From contig NZ_JACHHP010000007.1 in the NCBI RefSeq assembly GCF_014202825.1, positions 124,001 to 188,000 of the forward strand: a stretch of DNA of 64,000 nt. The letters run 5' to 3'. The notes beneath the pieces are model-generated. The model was not told where the DNA came from, ran no database searches, and saw only the letters and a list, made by a program, of their open reading frames with translations. This stretch comes from Chiayiivirga flava. GTDB taxonomy: Bacteria > Pseudomonadota > Gammaproteobacteria > Xanthomonadales > Xanthomonadaceae. The position numbers were made by a program, and so were the translations under genes. Within the stretch, counting starts at the first letter, position 1; each line of letters starts with the position of its first letter. This document shows, in pieces, positions 26,654 through 34,861 of the stretch.

Positions 26654-28366
26654 ATGCGGCATCTGGGACGCAAGATCGAGGCGCGCTTTGCGCGCTGGTT
26701 CGCCGGGGAGCGCGGGCGCATCGCGCGGCCGCTGCTGCGCTCGTTTGCCCGGCTGTCGCAGTTCGACAGGATCGAGGCCTTCCTCGAACGCTGCGGGCAT
26801 CTGCGCGGACTGGCCTTCGTCGAGGCGGCGCTGGAACTCGTGGATGCGCGCTACCTCGTCGACCAGGTCGAGCGCGAGCGTATTCCCGAAAGCGGCCGCG
26901 TTGTCATCGTCGCCAACCATCCGATGGGCGGCATCGATGCCCTCGCGCTGCTGGCCTGCGTCGGCAGCGTGCGGCCGGACGTGAAGATCCTCGCCAACGA
27001 CGTGCTGCTCGCGCTCGACGGTCTTGCGGACCTGCTCATTCCGCTGCGCATCTTCGGCGGCAGGGTCGGAGCCGACAGCGTGCGCGACGTGCGGCGGGCG
27101 CTCGCGCGAGACGAAGCGGTGATCGTGTTTCCTGCCGGCGAAGTCGCGCGCATGACGCTGCGCGGCGTGCGCGACGCGCAATGGCGCGACGGCTACGTGC
27201 GTTTCGCGCAGGCGGCGAACGCGCCGATCCTGCCGGTGCGGATCGAGGGCCGCAATTCGGCGCTGTTCTACGGACTCTCCGCGGTGTTCCGCCCGCTCGG
27301 CACGCCGCTGCTGCCGCGCGAGCTGTTCGCGCGCAGCGGCAGCCGCGTCGTGGTGCGCGTCGGCGCGCCGCGTGCGATCGACGAATTCGGCGCCGACCGG
27401 CGCGGCGTCAGCCGCGACGTGCGCGCTGCGGTGGAGACCCTGGGCCGTCGCAGGGAGCACTGGCCGGCGCGGCACGCGGCGCTCGTGCACCGGCCGCCGG
27501 CGGCGCGCATCCGCAGCGATCTCGACCACCTCGCGCTGCTGGGCGAGACGCTCGACGGCAAGCGCATCCACGCCGGCCGCCTGCCGACCGACTCGGCCCT
27601 GCTGCGCGATATCGCGCGCCTGCGCGAACGCACCTTCCGCAGCGTGGGCGAGGGCACCGGCAAGCGCATGGACACGGATGTCTACGACAGCTGGTACGAC
27701 CACATCGTGCTGTGGGACGCGCGCGCCGATGCGGTCGCCGGTGCCTACCGCGCGGTCGATGCGGGTCGCGTGCTGGCCGAACGCGGCGTGCGCGGCCTCT
27801 ACACCGCGAGCCTGTTCGACTTCGACGCGCGGCTGCTGCCGATGCTCGATGGCGCGATGGAGCTCGGCCGCAGCTTCGTCGCGCCCGAATACCGGGGCAC
27901 GCGCAGCCTCGACGACCTGTGGTTCGGCATCGGCGCCTGGCTGCGCGCGCATCCGCACGTGCGCTCGCTGTTCGGTCCGGTGTCGATCAGCGGCGCGCTG
28001 CCGCAGCGCGCGTTGCAGCTGATGGTGGGTTACTACAGCCACTACTTCGGCGGCGAGCACGGGCTGGTGCGTTCGCCCAATCCGTTCCTGCTGCCGTGCT
28101 CGCCGACCGAGTTCGGCGATCTCGATGCCGACGCGGCGATGCGCGTGCTGCGCGACAATCTCGACGCACTCGGCGCGCGCATCCCGGCGCTGTACAGGCA
28201 CTACACGGAGCTGTGCGAGCCCGGCGGCGCGCGTTTCCTCGCGTTCGGCATCGATGCGGCCTTCGGCGGCAGTGTCGACGGTCTCATCCACGTGGACCTG
28301 TCGCGCATCAAGCGGCGCAAGTTCGAGCGCTACATCGCGCCGCGCGGCGTGCGTCCGATCGCTTGA
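26654..28366 (+). CDS. Bifunctional OlsF-like ornithine-lipid synthase (PlsC + N-acyltransferase domains)
   Basis: The 570-residue protein fuses two acyltransferase domains. The N-terminal lysophospholipid acyltransferase (about 60-270) has 'VANHPMGGIDALALL' (H89 with downstream Asp, the HX4D-type motif) and 'IVFPAGEVAR'. The C-terminal GNAT-like OlsB domain (about 320-565) has 'RTFRSVGEGTGKRMDTD', 'MELGRSFVAPEYRG' and 'LWFGIGAWLRAHP'. In Serratia OlsF this fusion makes phosphorus-free ornithine lipids by N- then O-acylation of ornithine. The start at 26654 is the first ATG; GTGs at 26624 and 26642 are alternatives. It lies next to other phosphate-saving lipid genes. Confidence 0.82.
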   Translation: MRHLGRKIEARFARWFAGERGRIARPLLRSFARLSQFDRIEAFLERCGHLRGLAFVEAALELVDARYLVDQVERERIPESGRVVIVANHPMGGIDALALLACVGSVRPDVKILANDVLLALDGLADLLIPLRIFGGRVGADSVRDVRRALARDEAVIVFPAGEVARMTLRGVRDAQWRDGYVRFAQAANAPILPVRIEGRNSALFYGLSAVFRPLGTPLLPRELFARSGSRVVVRVGAPRAIDEFGADRRGVSRDVRAAVETLGRRREHWPARHAALVHRPPAARIRSDLDHLALLGETLDGKRIHAGRLPTDSALLRDIARLRERTFRSVGEGTGKRMDTDVYDSWYDHIVLWDARADAVAGAYRAVDAGRVLAERGVRGLYTASLFDFDARLLPMLDGAMELGRSFVAPEYRGTRSLDDLWFGIGAWLRAHPHVRSLFGPVSISGALPQRALQLMVGYYSHYFGGEHGLVRSPNPFLLPCSPTEFGDLDADAAMRVLRDNLDALGARIPALYRHYTELCEPGGARFLAFGIDAAFGGSVDGLIHVDLSRIKRRKFERYIAPRGVRPIA

Positions 28367-28433
28367 GTGCGATGCAACGGGCCGCGCCGGCGGCAACGCG
28401 GGCGCATCGCCCCGGCAGGAGCATGCCGTCGGG

Positions 28434-29294
28434 TCATGCCGCCATCCGCCCGTCTTCCCGCGCCAGTGCCACCCGCGCCGACGTCAGCGACGCGAATGCC
28501 AGCGGCAGCGCGGGCGACGGCACCCGTCCGTCGATCCCGTCGCGGGCAAGCTCGCTCACGTGTTCGCTCCAGTGCAGCAGCCGCATCGCGCCCCGCTCGT
28601 CCTCCACCAGCGCGGTGCAGTGTTCCACCCAGTCGCCGTCGTTGAGGTACAGCACGCCGGCGTCGCTGCGGATGTTGCCGAAATGGATGTGGCCGCAGAT
28701 GTGGCCGTCGAAGCCCGAGCGCGCGCAGTCGGCCAGCACGCGGCGTTCGTAGCCGTCGATGTAGGCGAGGGCGGCGGCGATGCGCGACTTGGCGATGATC
28801 GCGAGCGGCAGGTAGGGCAGCCTGAGCTGGCGGCGCAGTCCGTTGAAGCTGCGGTTGCACCATCGCAGGCCCGTGTGTGCGATCTCGCCGATCCACGTCA
28901 GCCAGTCGCGGCCGATGTGGGCCGGGTCGAACTCGTCGCCGTGGCTGACGCGATAGCGGCGCCCGTCCGCGCCGACATGCTCCTCGTGCAGCCGGATCTC
29001 GACGCCGCTGATGGACTGCCCATGCAGCGGACGCAGCGCGGCATCGTGATTGCCGGGGATGTACACCACGCGCGTGCCGCGCGCGGCGATGCGCGCGAAC
29101 TCGGCCAGCACCGCGCCGTGCGATGCGGGCCAGTAGCTGCGCTGCGCCAGCGCTTCGAGATCGATGATGTCGCCGACGAGGTAGAGCACGTCCGACCGCG
29201 TCCTGCGCAGGAAATCGAGCAGATAGTCGGCGCGGCAGTCCGGCGTGCCGAGGTGAACGTCCGACACGAAGATGCTGCGGTAGCGTTGCGTCAT
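28434..29294 (-). CDS. plcP: PlcP-like metallophosphoesterase (phospholipase C)
   Basis: The 286-residue protein has all calcineurin-type metal motifs: 'FVSDVHLGT' (D12, H14), 'VGDIIDLEAL' (D42), 'PGNHD' (N82, H83), 'SHGDEFD' and 'GHIHFG', and ends 'YLNDGDWVEHCTALVED'. It looks like LpxH, but 'FNGLRRQLRLPY' and the DWVE.CTA tail resemble Sinorhizobium PlcP, which hydrolyses phosphatidylcholine to diacylglycerol during phosphate starvation. It is divergent from btaA, whose product uses diacylglycerol, which favours PlcP over a lipid A role. Confidence 0.8.
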   Translation of the reverse strand: MTQRYRSIFVSDVHLGTPDCRADYLLDFLRRTRSDVLYLVGDIIDLEALAQRSYWPASHGAVLAEFARIAARGTRVVYIPGNHDAALRPLHGQSISGVEIRLHEEHVGADGRRYRVSHGDEFDPAHIGRDWLTWIGEIAHTGLRWCNRSFNGLRRQLRLPYLPLAIIAKSRIAAALAYIDGYERRVLADCARSGFDGHICGHIHFGNIRSDAGVLYLNDGDWVEHCTALVEDERGAMRLLHWSEHVSELARDGIDGRVPSPALPLAFASLTSARVALAREDGRMAA

Positions 29295-29362
29295 GGCCGT
29301 GGCCCCGAGTGTCCCGGGGACGACAGTCTCGGGCGCGTGCGTCGCAGCCGCGTTGCGGCGCG

Positions 29363-29380
29363 GTGACGTTTTTCTGACCG
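29363..29380 (-). promoter_or_regulatory. Candidate PhoB box driving plcP
   Basis: Read on the minus strand, CGGTCAGAAAAACGTCAC matches 13 of 18 positions of the E. coli Pho box CTGTCATAAATCTGTCAC, including both GTCA cores 11 bases apart and an A-rich spacer in an otherwise GC-rich region. It ends about 68 bases upstream of the plcP start. Confidence 0.55.
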
Positions 29381-29383
29381 TCC

Positions 29384-29401
29384 GCGTCACGCGGCGGTCA
29401 T
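29384..29401 (+). promoter_or_regulatory. Candidate PhoB box driving btaAB
   Basis: GCGTCACGCGGCGGTCAT has two GTCA cores exactly 11 bases apart, oriented toward btaA, but a GC-rich spacer (9 of 18 matches overall). It is followed after 9 bases by CTAGCGT, a possible -10 at the same distance as TTAGCGT before the OlsF-like gene. It is weaker than the divergent box at 29363. Confidence 0.35.
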
Positions 29402-29448
29402 GCGCCGGCGCTAGCGTCGCCCGCTTCTCCATCCGCGAGTCCCGGACC

Positions 29449-30660
29449 ATGTCGGCCAACGCGCACGCACTCCGCCCCGGCCTCGGCGACCGCATCGATC
29501 AGCGCATCTTCGGCGCGATCTACTCGCGTTCGCTGGTCTACAACGCCTGCTGGGAAGACCCCGCCATCGACCGCGAAGTGCTGCACCTGGGGCCGGACGA
29601 CGAGGTGCTGGTGATCACCAGCGCCGGCTGCAATGCGCTCGACTACGCCCTCGATGCGCCGCGCCGGGTCCATGCCGTCGACGCCAACCCGCGCCAGACC
29701 GCGTTGCTGGAGCTCAAGATCGCCGCGATCCGCGCGCTCGATTTCGACGACGTCTTCGCGCTGTTCGGCCACGGCTTTCACGCGCAGGCCGATACCCTGT
29801 ACCGGACGCGGCTGCGCGACCGGCTGTCGCCGTTCGCACGCGAGTTCTGGGACCGGCACTGGCGCTGGTTCGCGAGCCGCCGCGGCAGCTTCTATTTCCA
29901 CGGCCTGTCCGGCCTGGCGGCGCGGGGTGTCGGGCAGTATCTGAAACTGCGGCCGAGCCTGCGCCAGTCGCTGCAGCAGATGTTCGATGCCGGCAGCGTG
30001 GCCGAGCAGCGTGCGATCTACGACGACCGCGTTGCCGACCGCCTGTGGAGCCGGCCGGTCAACTGGGTGCTGTCGCGTCAGGCGACGATGAATCTGCTCG
30101 GCGTGCCGTACCCGCAGCGCAAGCTGGTCGAGGCGCAGCACGACGGCGGCGTGGCCGGCTTCATCCGCGGCGCGATCGAATACGTGGTGCGCAACCTGCC
30201 GCTGCGCGACAACTACTTCTGGCGCGTCTACTTCACCGGCAGCTACGCGCGCGACTGCTGTCCGGCGTATCTGACCGAGGCGGGCTACCACGCCCTGCGC
30301 GGCGGCCTGGTCGATCGCATCGAGCACCACACCTGCACCGTGACCGACTTCCTGCGGCGCCACCCGGGACGCATCTCGCGCTACGTGCTGCTCGACCACA
30401 TGGACTGGATGAGCAGCTACTACCCCGACGCACTGGTGCAGGAGTGGGACGCGATCCTGGCCTCGGCGGCGCCGGGCGCGAGGATCCTGCTGCGCAGCGC
30501 GCAGACGCGGCCGGCCTACCTCGACACGATCGAGGTCGGGCCGCAGCGCCGACGCCTGCGCGAGCTGCTCCAGTTCCGCGACGAGCTCGCCGCGTCGCTG
30601 CAGCCGCGCGACCGCGTGCATACCTATGCCGGCTTCCTCATCGCCGATGCGCCGGCTTGA
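29449..30660 (+). CDS. btaA: BtaA, S-adenosylmethionine:diacylglycerol 3-amino-3-carboxypropyl transferase
   Basis: The 403-residue protein belongs to the DUF3419/BtaA family: 'IFGAIYSRSLVYNACWEDPAIDREVLHLGPDDEVLVITSAGCNALDYALDAPRRVHAVDANPRQTALLELK', with the SAM site around 'SAGCNALDY' and 'AVDANP'. The C-terminal half has 'YVLLDHMDWMSSYYPDALVQEW' and 'ARILLRSAQT'. BtaA moves the aminocarboxypropyl group of SAM onto diacylglycerol, the first step to the betaine lipid DGTS. btaB follows with a short overlap and plcP is divergent. Confidence 0.92.
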   Translation: MSANAHALRPGLGDRIDQRIFGAIYSRSLVYNACWEDPAIDREVLHLGPDDEVLVITSAGCNALDYALDAPRRVHAVDANPRQTALLELKIAAIRALDFDDVFALFGHGFHAQADTLYRTRLRDRLSPFAREFWDRHWRWFASRRGSFYFHGLSGLAARGVGQYLKLRPSLRQSLQQMFDAGSVAEQRAIYDDRVADRLWSRPVNWVLSRQATMNLLGVPYPQRKLVEAQHDGGVAGFIRGAIEYVVRNLPLRDNYFWRVYFTGSYARDCCPAYLTEAGYHALRGGLVDRIEHHTCTVTDFLRRHPGRISRYVLLDHMDWMSSYYPDALVQEWDAILASAAPGARILLRSAQTRPAYLDTIEVGPQRRRLRELLQFRDELAASLQPRDRVHTYAGFLIADAPA

Positions 30661-31390
30661 ATCGCTGCGCGCCGATGCCGGCGTGCTGGCGCGCTTGCTG
30701 CGCGGCATGCCGGACGGCGACCTTGGCGCGCGCCTGGCCACGTTCTACGGCCCGCAGGCCGAGCACTACGATCGCTTCCGCGATCGTCTGCTGCACGGGC
30801 GTGCGGAGCTGATCGGCGCGCTCGACCTGCCGCGCGGCGCGCGCGTGGTCGAACTGGGCGGCGGCACCGGCCGCAACCTCGAGTTCTTTCCGCGCGAGCG
30901 GCGCGAGGATCTGCGCTTCGAACTCGTCGACCTGTGCGCGCCGCTGCTCGAGATCGCGCGCCGCCGCACGCGGGGCTGGCCGCACGTGCGCATCATCGAG
31001 GGCGACGCCACCCGCTGGCGTCCCGATGCGCCGGTCGACTGCGTGCTGCTGTCCTACGCGCTGACGATGATCCCCGACTGGCGCGCCGCGATCGACAACG
31101 CCGTGGCGATGCTGGCACCGGGCGGCGTGCTGGCGGCCGTGGATTTCCATGCGGGCGCCATGCGTCCGGCACCCGGCCGGCTGCATCAGGGGCACGTGTC
31201 GCGCGCCTTCTGGCGGCGCTGGTTCGCGCACGATGGCGTGCACCTGGACGCAGCGCATCTGGATCATCTGATCGCCCGTCTGCCGCGGCACGCACTCGTC
31301 GAGGCGCGCGCGCCGCTGCCCTACGTGCCCTGGTTGCGCGTGCCGTATTACCGGTTCGTCGGTCGCCTGCCTGCGCGCGCTGCCGTGTGA
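30647..31390 (+). CDS. btaB: BtaB, betaine-lipid N-methyltransferase
   Basis: The 247-residue class I methyltransferase has motif I 'RVVELGGGTGRNLEFFP', an acidic strand 'FELVDLCAPLLEIARRRT', motif 'IIEGDATRW' and post-I 'CVLLSYALTMIPDWRAAIDNAVAMLAPGGVLAAVDFH'. The N-terminus 'LATFYGPQAEHYDRFRDRLLHGR' is typical of BtaB. It trimethylates the product of BtaA to give DGTS. The ATG at 30647 overlaps the btaA stop by 14 bases; an in-frame ATG at 30626 is possible. Its pairing with btaA makes the assignment firm. Confidence 0.9.
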   Translation: MRRLESLRADAGVLARLLRGMPDGDLGARLATFYGPQAEHYDRFRDRLLHGRAELIGALDLPRGARVVELGGGTGRNLEFFPRERREDLRFELVDLCAPLLEIARRRTRGWPHVRIIEGDATRWRPDAPVDCVLLSYALTMIPDWRAAIDNAVAMLAPGGVLAAVDFHAGAMRPAPGRLHQGHVSRAFWRRWFAHDGVHLDAAHLDHLIARLPRHALVEARAPLPYVPWLRVPYYRFVGRLPARAAV

Positions 31391-31414
31391 GACCGTCGTC
31401 GCCGCGACGCGGCG

Positions 31415-31432
31415 ATGTCAAAAAACTGTCAC
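31415..31432 (+). promoter_or_regulatory. Strong PhoB box upstream of the CHAD gene
   Basis: ATGTCAAAAAACTGTCAC matches 15 of 18 positions of the E. coli Pho box consensus, with a perfect second heptamer CTGTCAC and an A-only spacer. It lies 25 bases after the btaB stop and about 70 bases before the CHAD start, and stands out as AT-rich against its surroundings. Confidence 0.7.
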
Positions 31433-31502
31433 GCAGCGTGCTCGTGCGGCATGCGAGGATTTGCCGGTTGCGTGCCGCGTCCGTGCGGCCACCGAGGAGC
31501 GC

Positions 31503-32429
31503 GTGTGCGACGGCCAGCATCCCTTCTCCCGCGATGGCGCCCCGACCGGGCACGGCGTGCGTTGCGAGGCGAGCCCCGTGCATGACGATGGCGATCTTGG
31601 CGTTGCGCTGCGCACACTCGCCATGCGCGAATTCGACGCCTTGCGCGCCGCACTCGGCGACGCACGCTCGCCGCACCGCGGCGTGCACGAGGCACGCAAG
31701 GCGATCCGCCGCCTGCGTTCGATCCTGCTGCTCGGGCGCAAGGCGTTCCGTGCCGACGGCGCGGCGATCGACGCCGGCCTGAAGGCGCTCGCGACGTCGC
31801 TGTCGGCGCTGCGCGATGCGCACGTGGCGGCCGAGACCGCGACGCGCGTGCGCCGCCGCATCGAGGACGAAACTGCACGAACGCGCTGGGCAACGCTGCG
31901 CCGCCAGCTCGCGCGGCGCCGCGACGCACTGCTCCGCTCCGAACGCGACGCCGACCCGGCCTTCGCGGCGCGCGGCGCGCAGGTCGCCACGCTGGCGGAC
32001 GCCATCGCGGCGCTGCCGTGGAACACCCTCGATGCCGACACCGTGCACAGGGCGCTGGAGCGCAGCGTCCACCGCGTGCAGCGCGCGCAGGCGGTGGTCG
32101 CGGCCCGGCGCTCCACGCTCGAGCAACGCCACCGCTGGCGCCGCCGGCTGCGGCGGCTGCGCATGCAGTGGAATGCATTGCGTACCTTGCGCAAGCACAC
32201 GTCGGCCCCCGTGGCGGCATCGGCACGCGCGTCGACCGGCTGGCTGCGCGATCACATGGGCGATCTCGCGCAGCTCTCGCAGGCGGCCGATGCCCTCGGC
32301 CGCGAACAGGACCTGCACCTGTTGCAGCAGGCGCTGCGACGCCTGCCGCAAACCTCCGCCACCCGCGCCGCCGTGGCCGAACTGCGCGTACTGCGCAACG
32401 AGGCCGCCGCCCGCCGCAGCGCGCGCTGA
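31503..32429 (+). CDS. CHAD-domain protein, predicted polyphosphate binding
   Basis: The 308-residue protein is helical and strongly basic. 'SPHRGVHEARKAIRRLRSILLLGRKAF' and 'EQRHRWRRRLRRLRMQWNALRTL' are the conserved His/Arg helices of the CHAD domain (PF05235), with 'GWLRDHMGDLAQLSQAADALG' closing the fold. CHAD proteins bind inorganic polyphosphate. The GTG at 31503 is chosen because GAGGAG lies 3 bases upstream; a TTG at 31461 is the alternative. No adenylate-cyclase-like CYTH domain is fused. The Pho box upstream ties it to phosphate control. Confidence 0.88.
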   Translation: MCDGQHPFSRDGAPTGHGVRCEASPVHDDGDLGVALRTLAMREFDALRAALGDARSPHRGVHEARKAIRRLRSILLLGRKAFRADGAAIDAGLKALATSLSALRDAHVAAETATRVRRRIEDETARTRWATLRRQLARRRDALLRSERDADPAFAARGAQVATLADAIAALPWNTLDADTVHRALERSVHRVQRAQAVVAARRSTLEQRHRWRRRLRRLRMQWNALRTLRKHTSAPVAASARASTGWLRDHMGDLAQLSQAADALGREQDLHLLQQALRRLPQTSATRAAVAELRVLRNEAAARRSAR

Positions 32430-32646
32430 CGCGCGTTCCTTGCCAGGTTCGCCGGTTGCGGGGTCGTTGCCACCGCAGGATCCATGCGTCGCGCCGCGTC
32501 ACCCTCGAACCGGGTTTCGCCTTCGTGGGATGATGGCGGCCCGAGGTCGTCTCCCGTCGTGCCGGACCGTTCGCCAGAACCTGTCCGATGCCGTCAACGG
32601 GGCGAGGTGACGGTCCTGCGGATCGAAGATGCGGTGGAGCGGTGGC

Positions 32647-33690
32647 ATGGTTGACGATGGCAAGCTGCGGGCGGGAACGGTCGAAGGCTCCGCGCCGCAC
32701 GCGGGGTGGCGTCTTTGCGTGGCCCCGATGATGGACTGGACCGACCGCCACTGCCGCGTGTTCCATCGCGTGCTGGCGCCGCATGCGCGGCTGTACACCG
32801 AGATGGTGCACGCCAATGCCGTGGTGCTGGGCGATCGCGCGCGCCTGATCGGTTTCGATCCGGTCGAGCGGCCGCTGGCGCTGCAGCTCGGCGGCAGCGA
32901 TCCCGTGTTGCTGGGGGAAGCCACGCGCATCGCGGTGGATGCGGGCTACGACGAGGTCAATCTCAACGTCGGGTGTCCGTCGGACCGGGTGCAGTCCGGT
33001 CGCTTCGGCGCGTGCCTCATGCGCGAGCCGGCGCTGGTGGCCGAGTGCGTCGGCGCGATGCGCGCCGCGATCGCCGGGCGCGGCGTGCCGGTCACCGTGA
33101 AATGCCGTCTCGGTGTCGACGAGCAGGAAGACTACGTTGCGCTGTTGCACTTCATCGACACCGTGGCCTCCGCCGGCTGCGACACGTTCGTCGTGCACGC
33201 GCGCAAGGCCTGGCTGCAGGGCCTGAGCCCGAAGGAAAACCGCGAGATTCCGCCGCTGCGCTACGAGGACGTGTACCGCCTCAAGCGCGAGCGGCCGCAG
33301 CTGACGGTGGTGATCAACGGCGGCATCGCCAGCGTGGAGGCCGCCGAGGCGCATCTTGCCCACGTCGATGGCGTGATGCTGGGGCGCGCCGCGTACCACG
33401 ATCCGTACCTGCTGCATCTGCTCGACCGCGCCCTGTTCGCGCCCGCCGTGGAACCGCTGCCGCGCGAGGCCCTGCTGCGGGCGCTGCGGCCGTACGTCGA
33501 GGCACGGCTTGCGCAGGGCCTGGCGCTCAAGCACATCGCGCGGCATCTGCTCGGGCTGTTCCATGCGCAGCCCGGCGGGCGCGCCTTCCGCCAGGTGCTG
33601 AGCGAGGGCGCGCACCGCGACGGCGCGGACTGGTCGCTGCTGGAGCGTGCGATCTCGACGACGCAGGCGCAGGGGCGCCGCGCCGCATGA
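32647..33690 (+). CDS. dusA: tRNA-dihydrouridine(20/20a) synthase DusA
   Basis: The 347-residue FMN enzyme starts its core with 'WRLCVAPMMDWTDRHCRVFHRVLAPHARLYTEMVHANAV'. It has 'PLALQLGGSDP', the catalytic Cys motif 'EVNLNVGCPSDRVQSGRFGACLM', 'PVTVKCRLGVD', 'FVVHARKAWLQGLSPKENREIPPL' and 'VINGGIASVEAA'. The DusA-specific 'QGLSPKENR' distinguishes it from DusB and DusC. It reduces U20/U20a in tRNA with NADPH. The gene is monocistronic, with the start at 32647 preceded by GGTGGAGCGGTGG. Confidence 0.94.
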   Translation: MVDDGKLRAGTVEGSAPHAGWRLCVAPMMDWTDRHCRVFHRVLAPHARLYTEMVHANAVVLGDRARLIGFDPVERPLALQLGGSDPVLLGEATRIAVDAGYDEVNLNVGCPSDRVQSGRFGACLMREPALVAECVGAMRAAIAGRGVPVTVKCRLGVDEQEDYVALLHFIDTVASAGCDTFVVHARKAWLQGLSPKENREIPPLRYEDVYRLKRERPQLTVVINGGIASVEAAEAHLAHVDGVMLGRAAYHDPYLLHLLDRALFAPAVEPLPREALLRALRPYVEARLAQGLALKHIARHLLGLFHAQPGGRAFRQVLSEGAHRDGADWSLLERAISTTQAQGRRAA

Positions 33691-33745
33691 GCGCCGTCGC
33701 GACGGGTCCGGACGCCGGCGTGGGGCCGCCGCGGTCCGCCGTCGC

Positions 33746-34669
33746 ATGGGCCGGGGGCTGGTCGTGCTGCTGACAGACGCGGCGGCATTCCGCGCCGCGC
33801 CCGATCCGGCGGGTACGCACTCCGCGGCCTGCGCGAGCGGCGCGTTTCTTGTCGCGCCCGAAGGGTTTTCGCTCGCGGCGCAGTCCGCGCTGGACAACCG
33901 CTACATGGCGTCGGGGACGGTCGCGCCGGAGCGTGCGCTGGCGCAGCACCGCGGCCTGCAGCGCGCACTCGCGGACGAGGTGCCGACGGTCTGCTTTCCC
34001 GGCGACCCCGCGACGCCGGACGCGGTGTTCCCGAACAATGTCTTCGCCACCGCGCCGGGCCGCGTCATCGTGGGCCACATGCGCCACCCGGTGCGGCAAC
34101 GCGAGGCCGAGCGTGCGGACATTCGCGATTTCTTCACCAGGGTGCTGGGACGGACCCTGATCGATCTGCGCACGCAAGCGGGCATCTGCGAGCTGACCGG
34201 CTCGCTCGTGATCGACCGTGCCCGCGGCATCGGTTATTGCGGTCTGTCCGAGCGCTGCGACCCCGTCGGCGCGGCCGCGATGCACGCCGCCTTCGGGCTC
34301 GGCGTCAGCTTCGTCTTCGCGCTGGCGGCGGGCGAGTACCACACCAACGTGGTGATGAGCGTGCTGGCCTCGCGCGCGCTGGTGATCTGTCCGGAGGGGT
34401 TTGCCGATCCCGCCGCCGCCGACGCCATCGCCGCGCGCTACGCGCCGCACGTGATCACGCTCGATCGCGCGGAACAGCAGGCGTTCGCCGGCAACTGCAT
34501 CGCGCTGGGGCCGCAGACCGTCTGGATGAGCGAGGCCGCCGCGGACCGGTTGCGGCCGTCGACCCGGTGGCGTTTCGAGGACTGCGGCTTCCGCATCCGC
34601 AGCGTGGCGCTCGACGAGATCGAAAAGGCCGGCGGCTCGCTGCGCTGCTGCGTCGGGGAAATCTTCTAG
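33746..34669 (+). CDS. Arginine deiminase-related (CtlX/DDAH-like) hydrolase
   Basis: The 307-residue protein is a guanidino-group-modifying enzyme of the amidinotransferase superfamily: 'FPNNVFAT' (substrate Asn/Asp region), 'GSLVIDRARGIGYCGLSERCD', catalytic His in 'GEYHTNVVMSVLASRALVICPEGF', and catalytic Cys near the C-terminus in 'GGSLRCCVGEIF'. This form matches proteins annotated CtlX, related to dimethylargininase, acting on citrulline-, arginine- or methylarginine-like substrates. The N-terminus may begin slightly downstream. An arginase is encoded at 47359, but not in the same operon. Confidence 0.82.
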   Translation: MGRGLVVLLTDAAAFRAAPDPAGTHSAACASGAFLVAPEGFSLAAQSALDNRYMASGTVAPERALAQHRGLQRALADEVPTVCFPGDPATPDAVFPNNVFATAPGRVIVGHMRHPVRQREAERADIRDFFTRVLGRTLIDLRTQAGICELTGSLVIDRARGIGYCGLSERCDPVGAAAMHAAFGLGVSFVFALAAGEYHTNVVMSVLASRALVICPEGFADPAAADAIAARYAPHVITLDRAEQQAFAGNCIALGPQTVWMSEAAADRLRPSTRWRFEDCGFRIRSVALDEIEKAGGSLRCCVGEIF

Positions 34670-34757
34670 GCCGGGTCGGCCGCGCCCACGCGCCAAGCTG
34701 AACGCCCTCCGCCGCTTGGCCTGCCGGTGCCTGAGCGGACCGCCGGACCGGCGGGAA

Positions 34758-34775
34758 AGTTAACTGCGAGTTCAC
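34758..34775 (+). promoter_or_regulatory. AGTTAAC/AGTTCAC direct repeat upstream of the PepSY-phoPQ genes
   Basis: Two heptamers, AGTTAAC and AGTTCAC, start 11 bases apart, the period of OmpR-family sites. An AT-rich TAAATA (34799-34804) in front of the PepSY-like gene could be the -10. The spacing from box to -10 is longer than in E. coli PhoP promoters, so autoregulation by PhoP is only a possibility. Confidence 0.3.
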
Positions 34776-34861
34776 CGCCTCCGACCCACACTGGCGCGTA
34801 AATAACGAATGCCAAGGGGATTGCAGTCTTCCGGCCGATCGTTAAGATTTCGCAATTCAGC

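Noticed and set aside
22648-26721. Very long open frame on the minus strand opposite ku and ligD (over 1300 codons)
   Set aside because: It is a shadow of the GC-rich third-position bias of ligD; composition is Arg/Ala/His-rich with no domain motif, and ku-ligD on the plus strand is unambiguous.
26585-28396. About 600-codon frame antisense to the OlsF-like gene
   Set aside because: No motif; the plus-strand product has conserved motifs in both acyltransferase domains.
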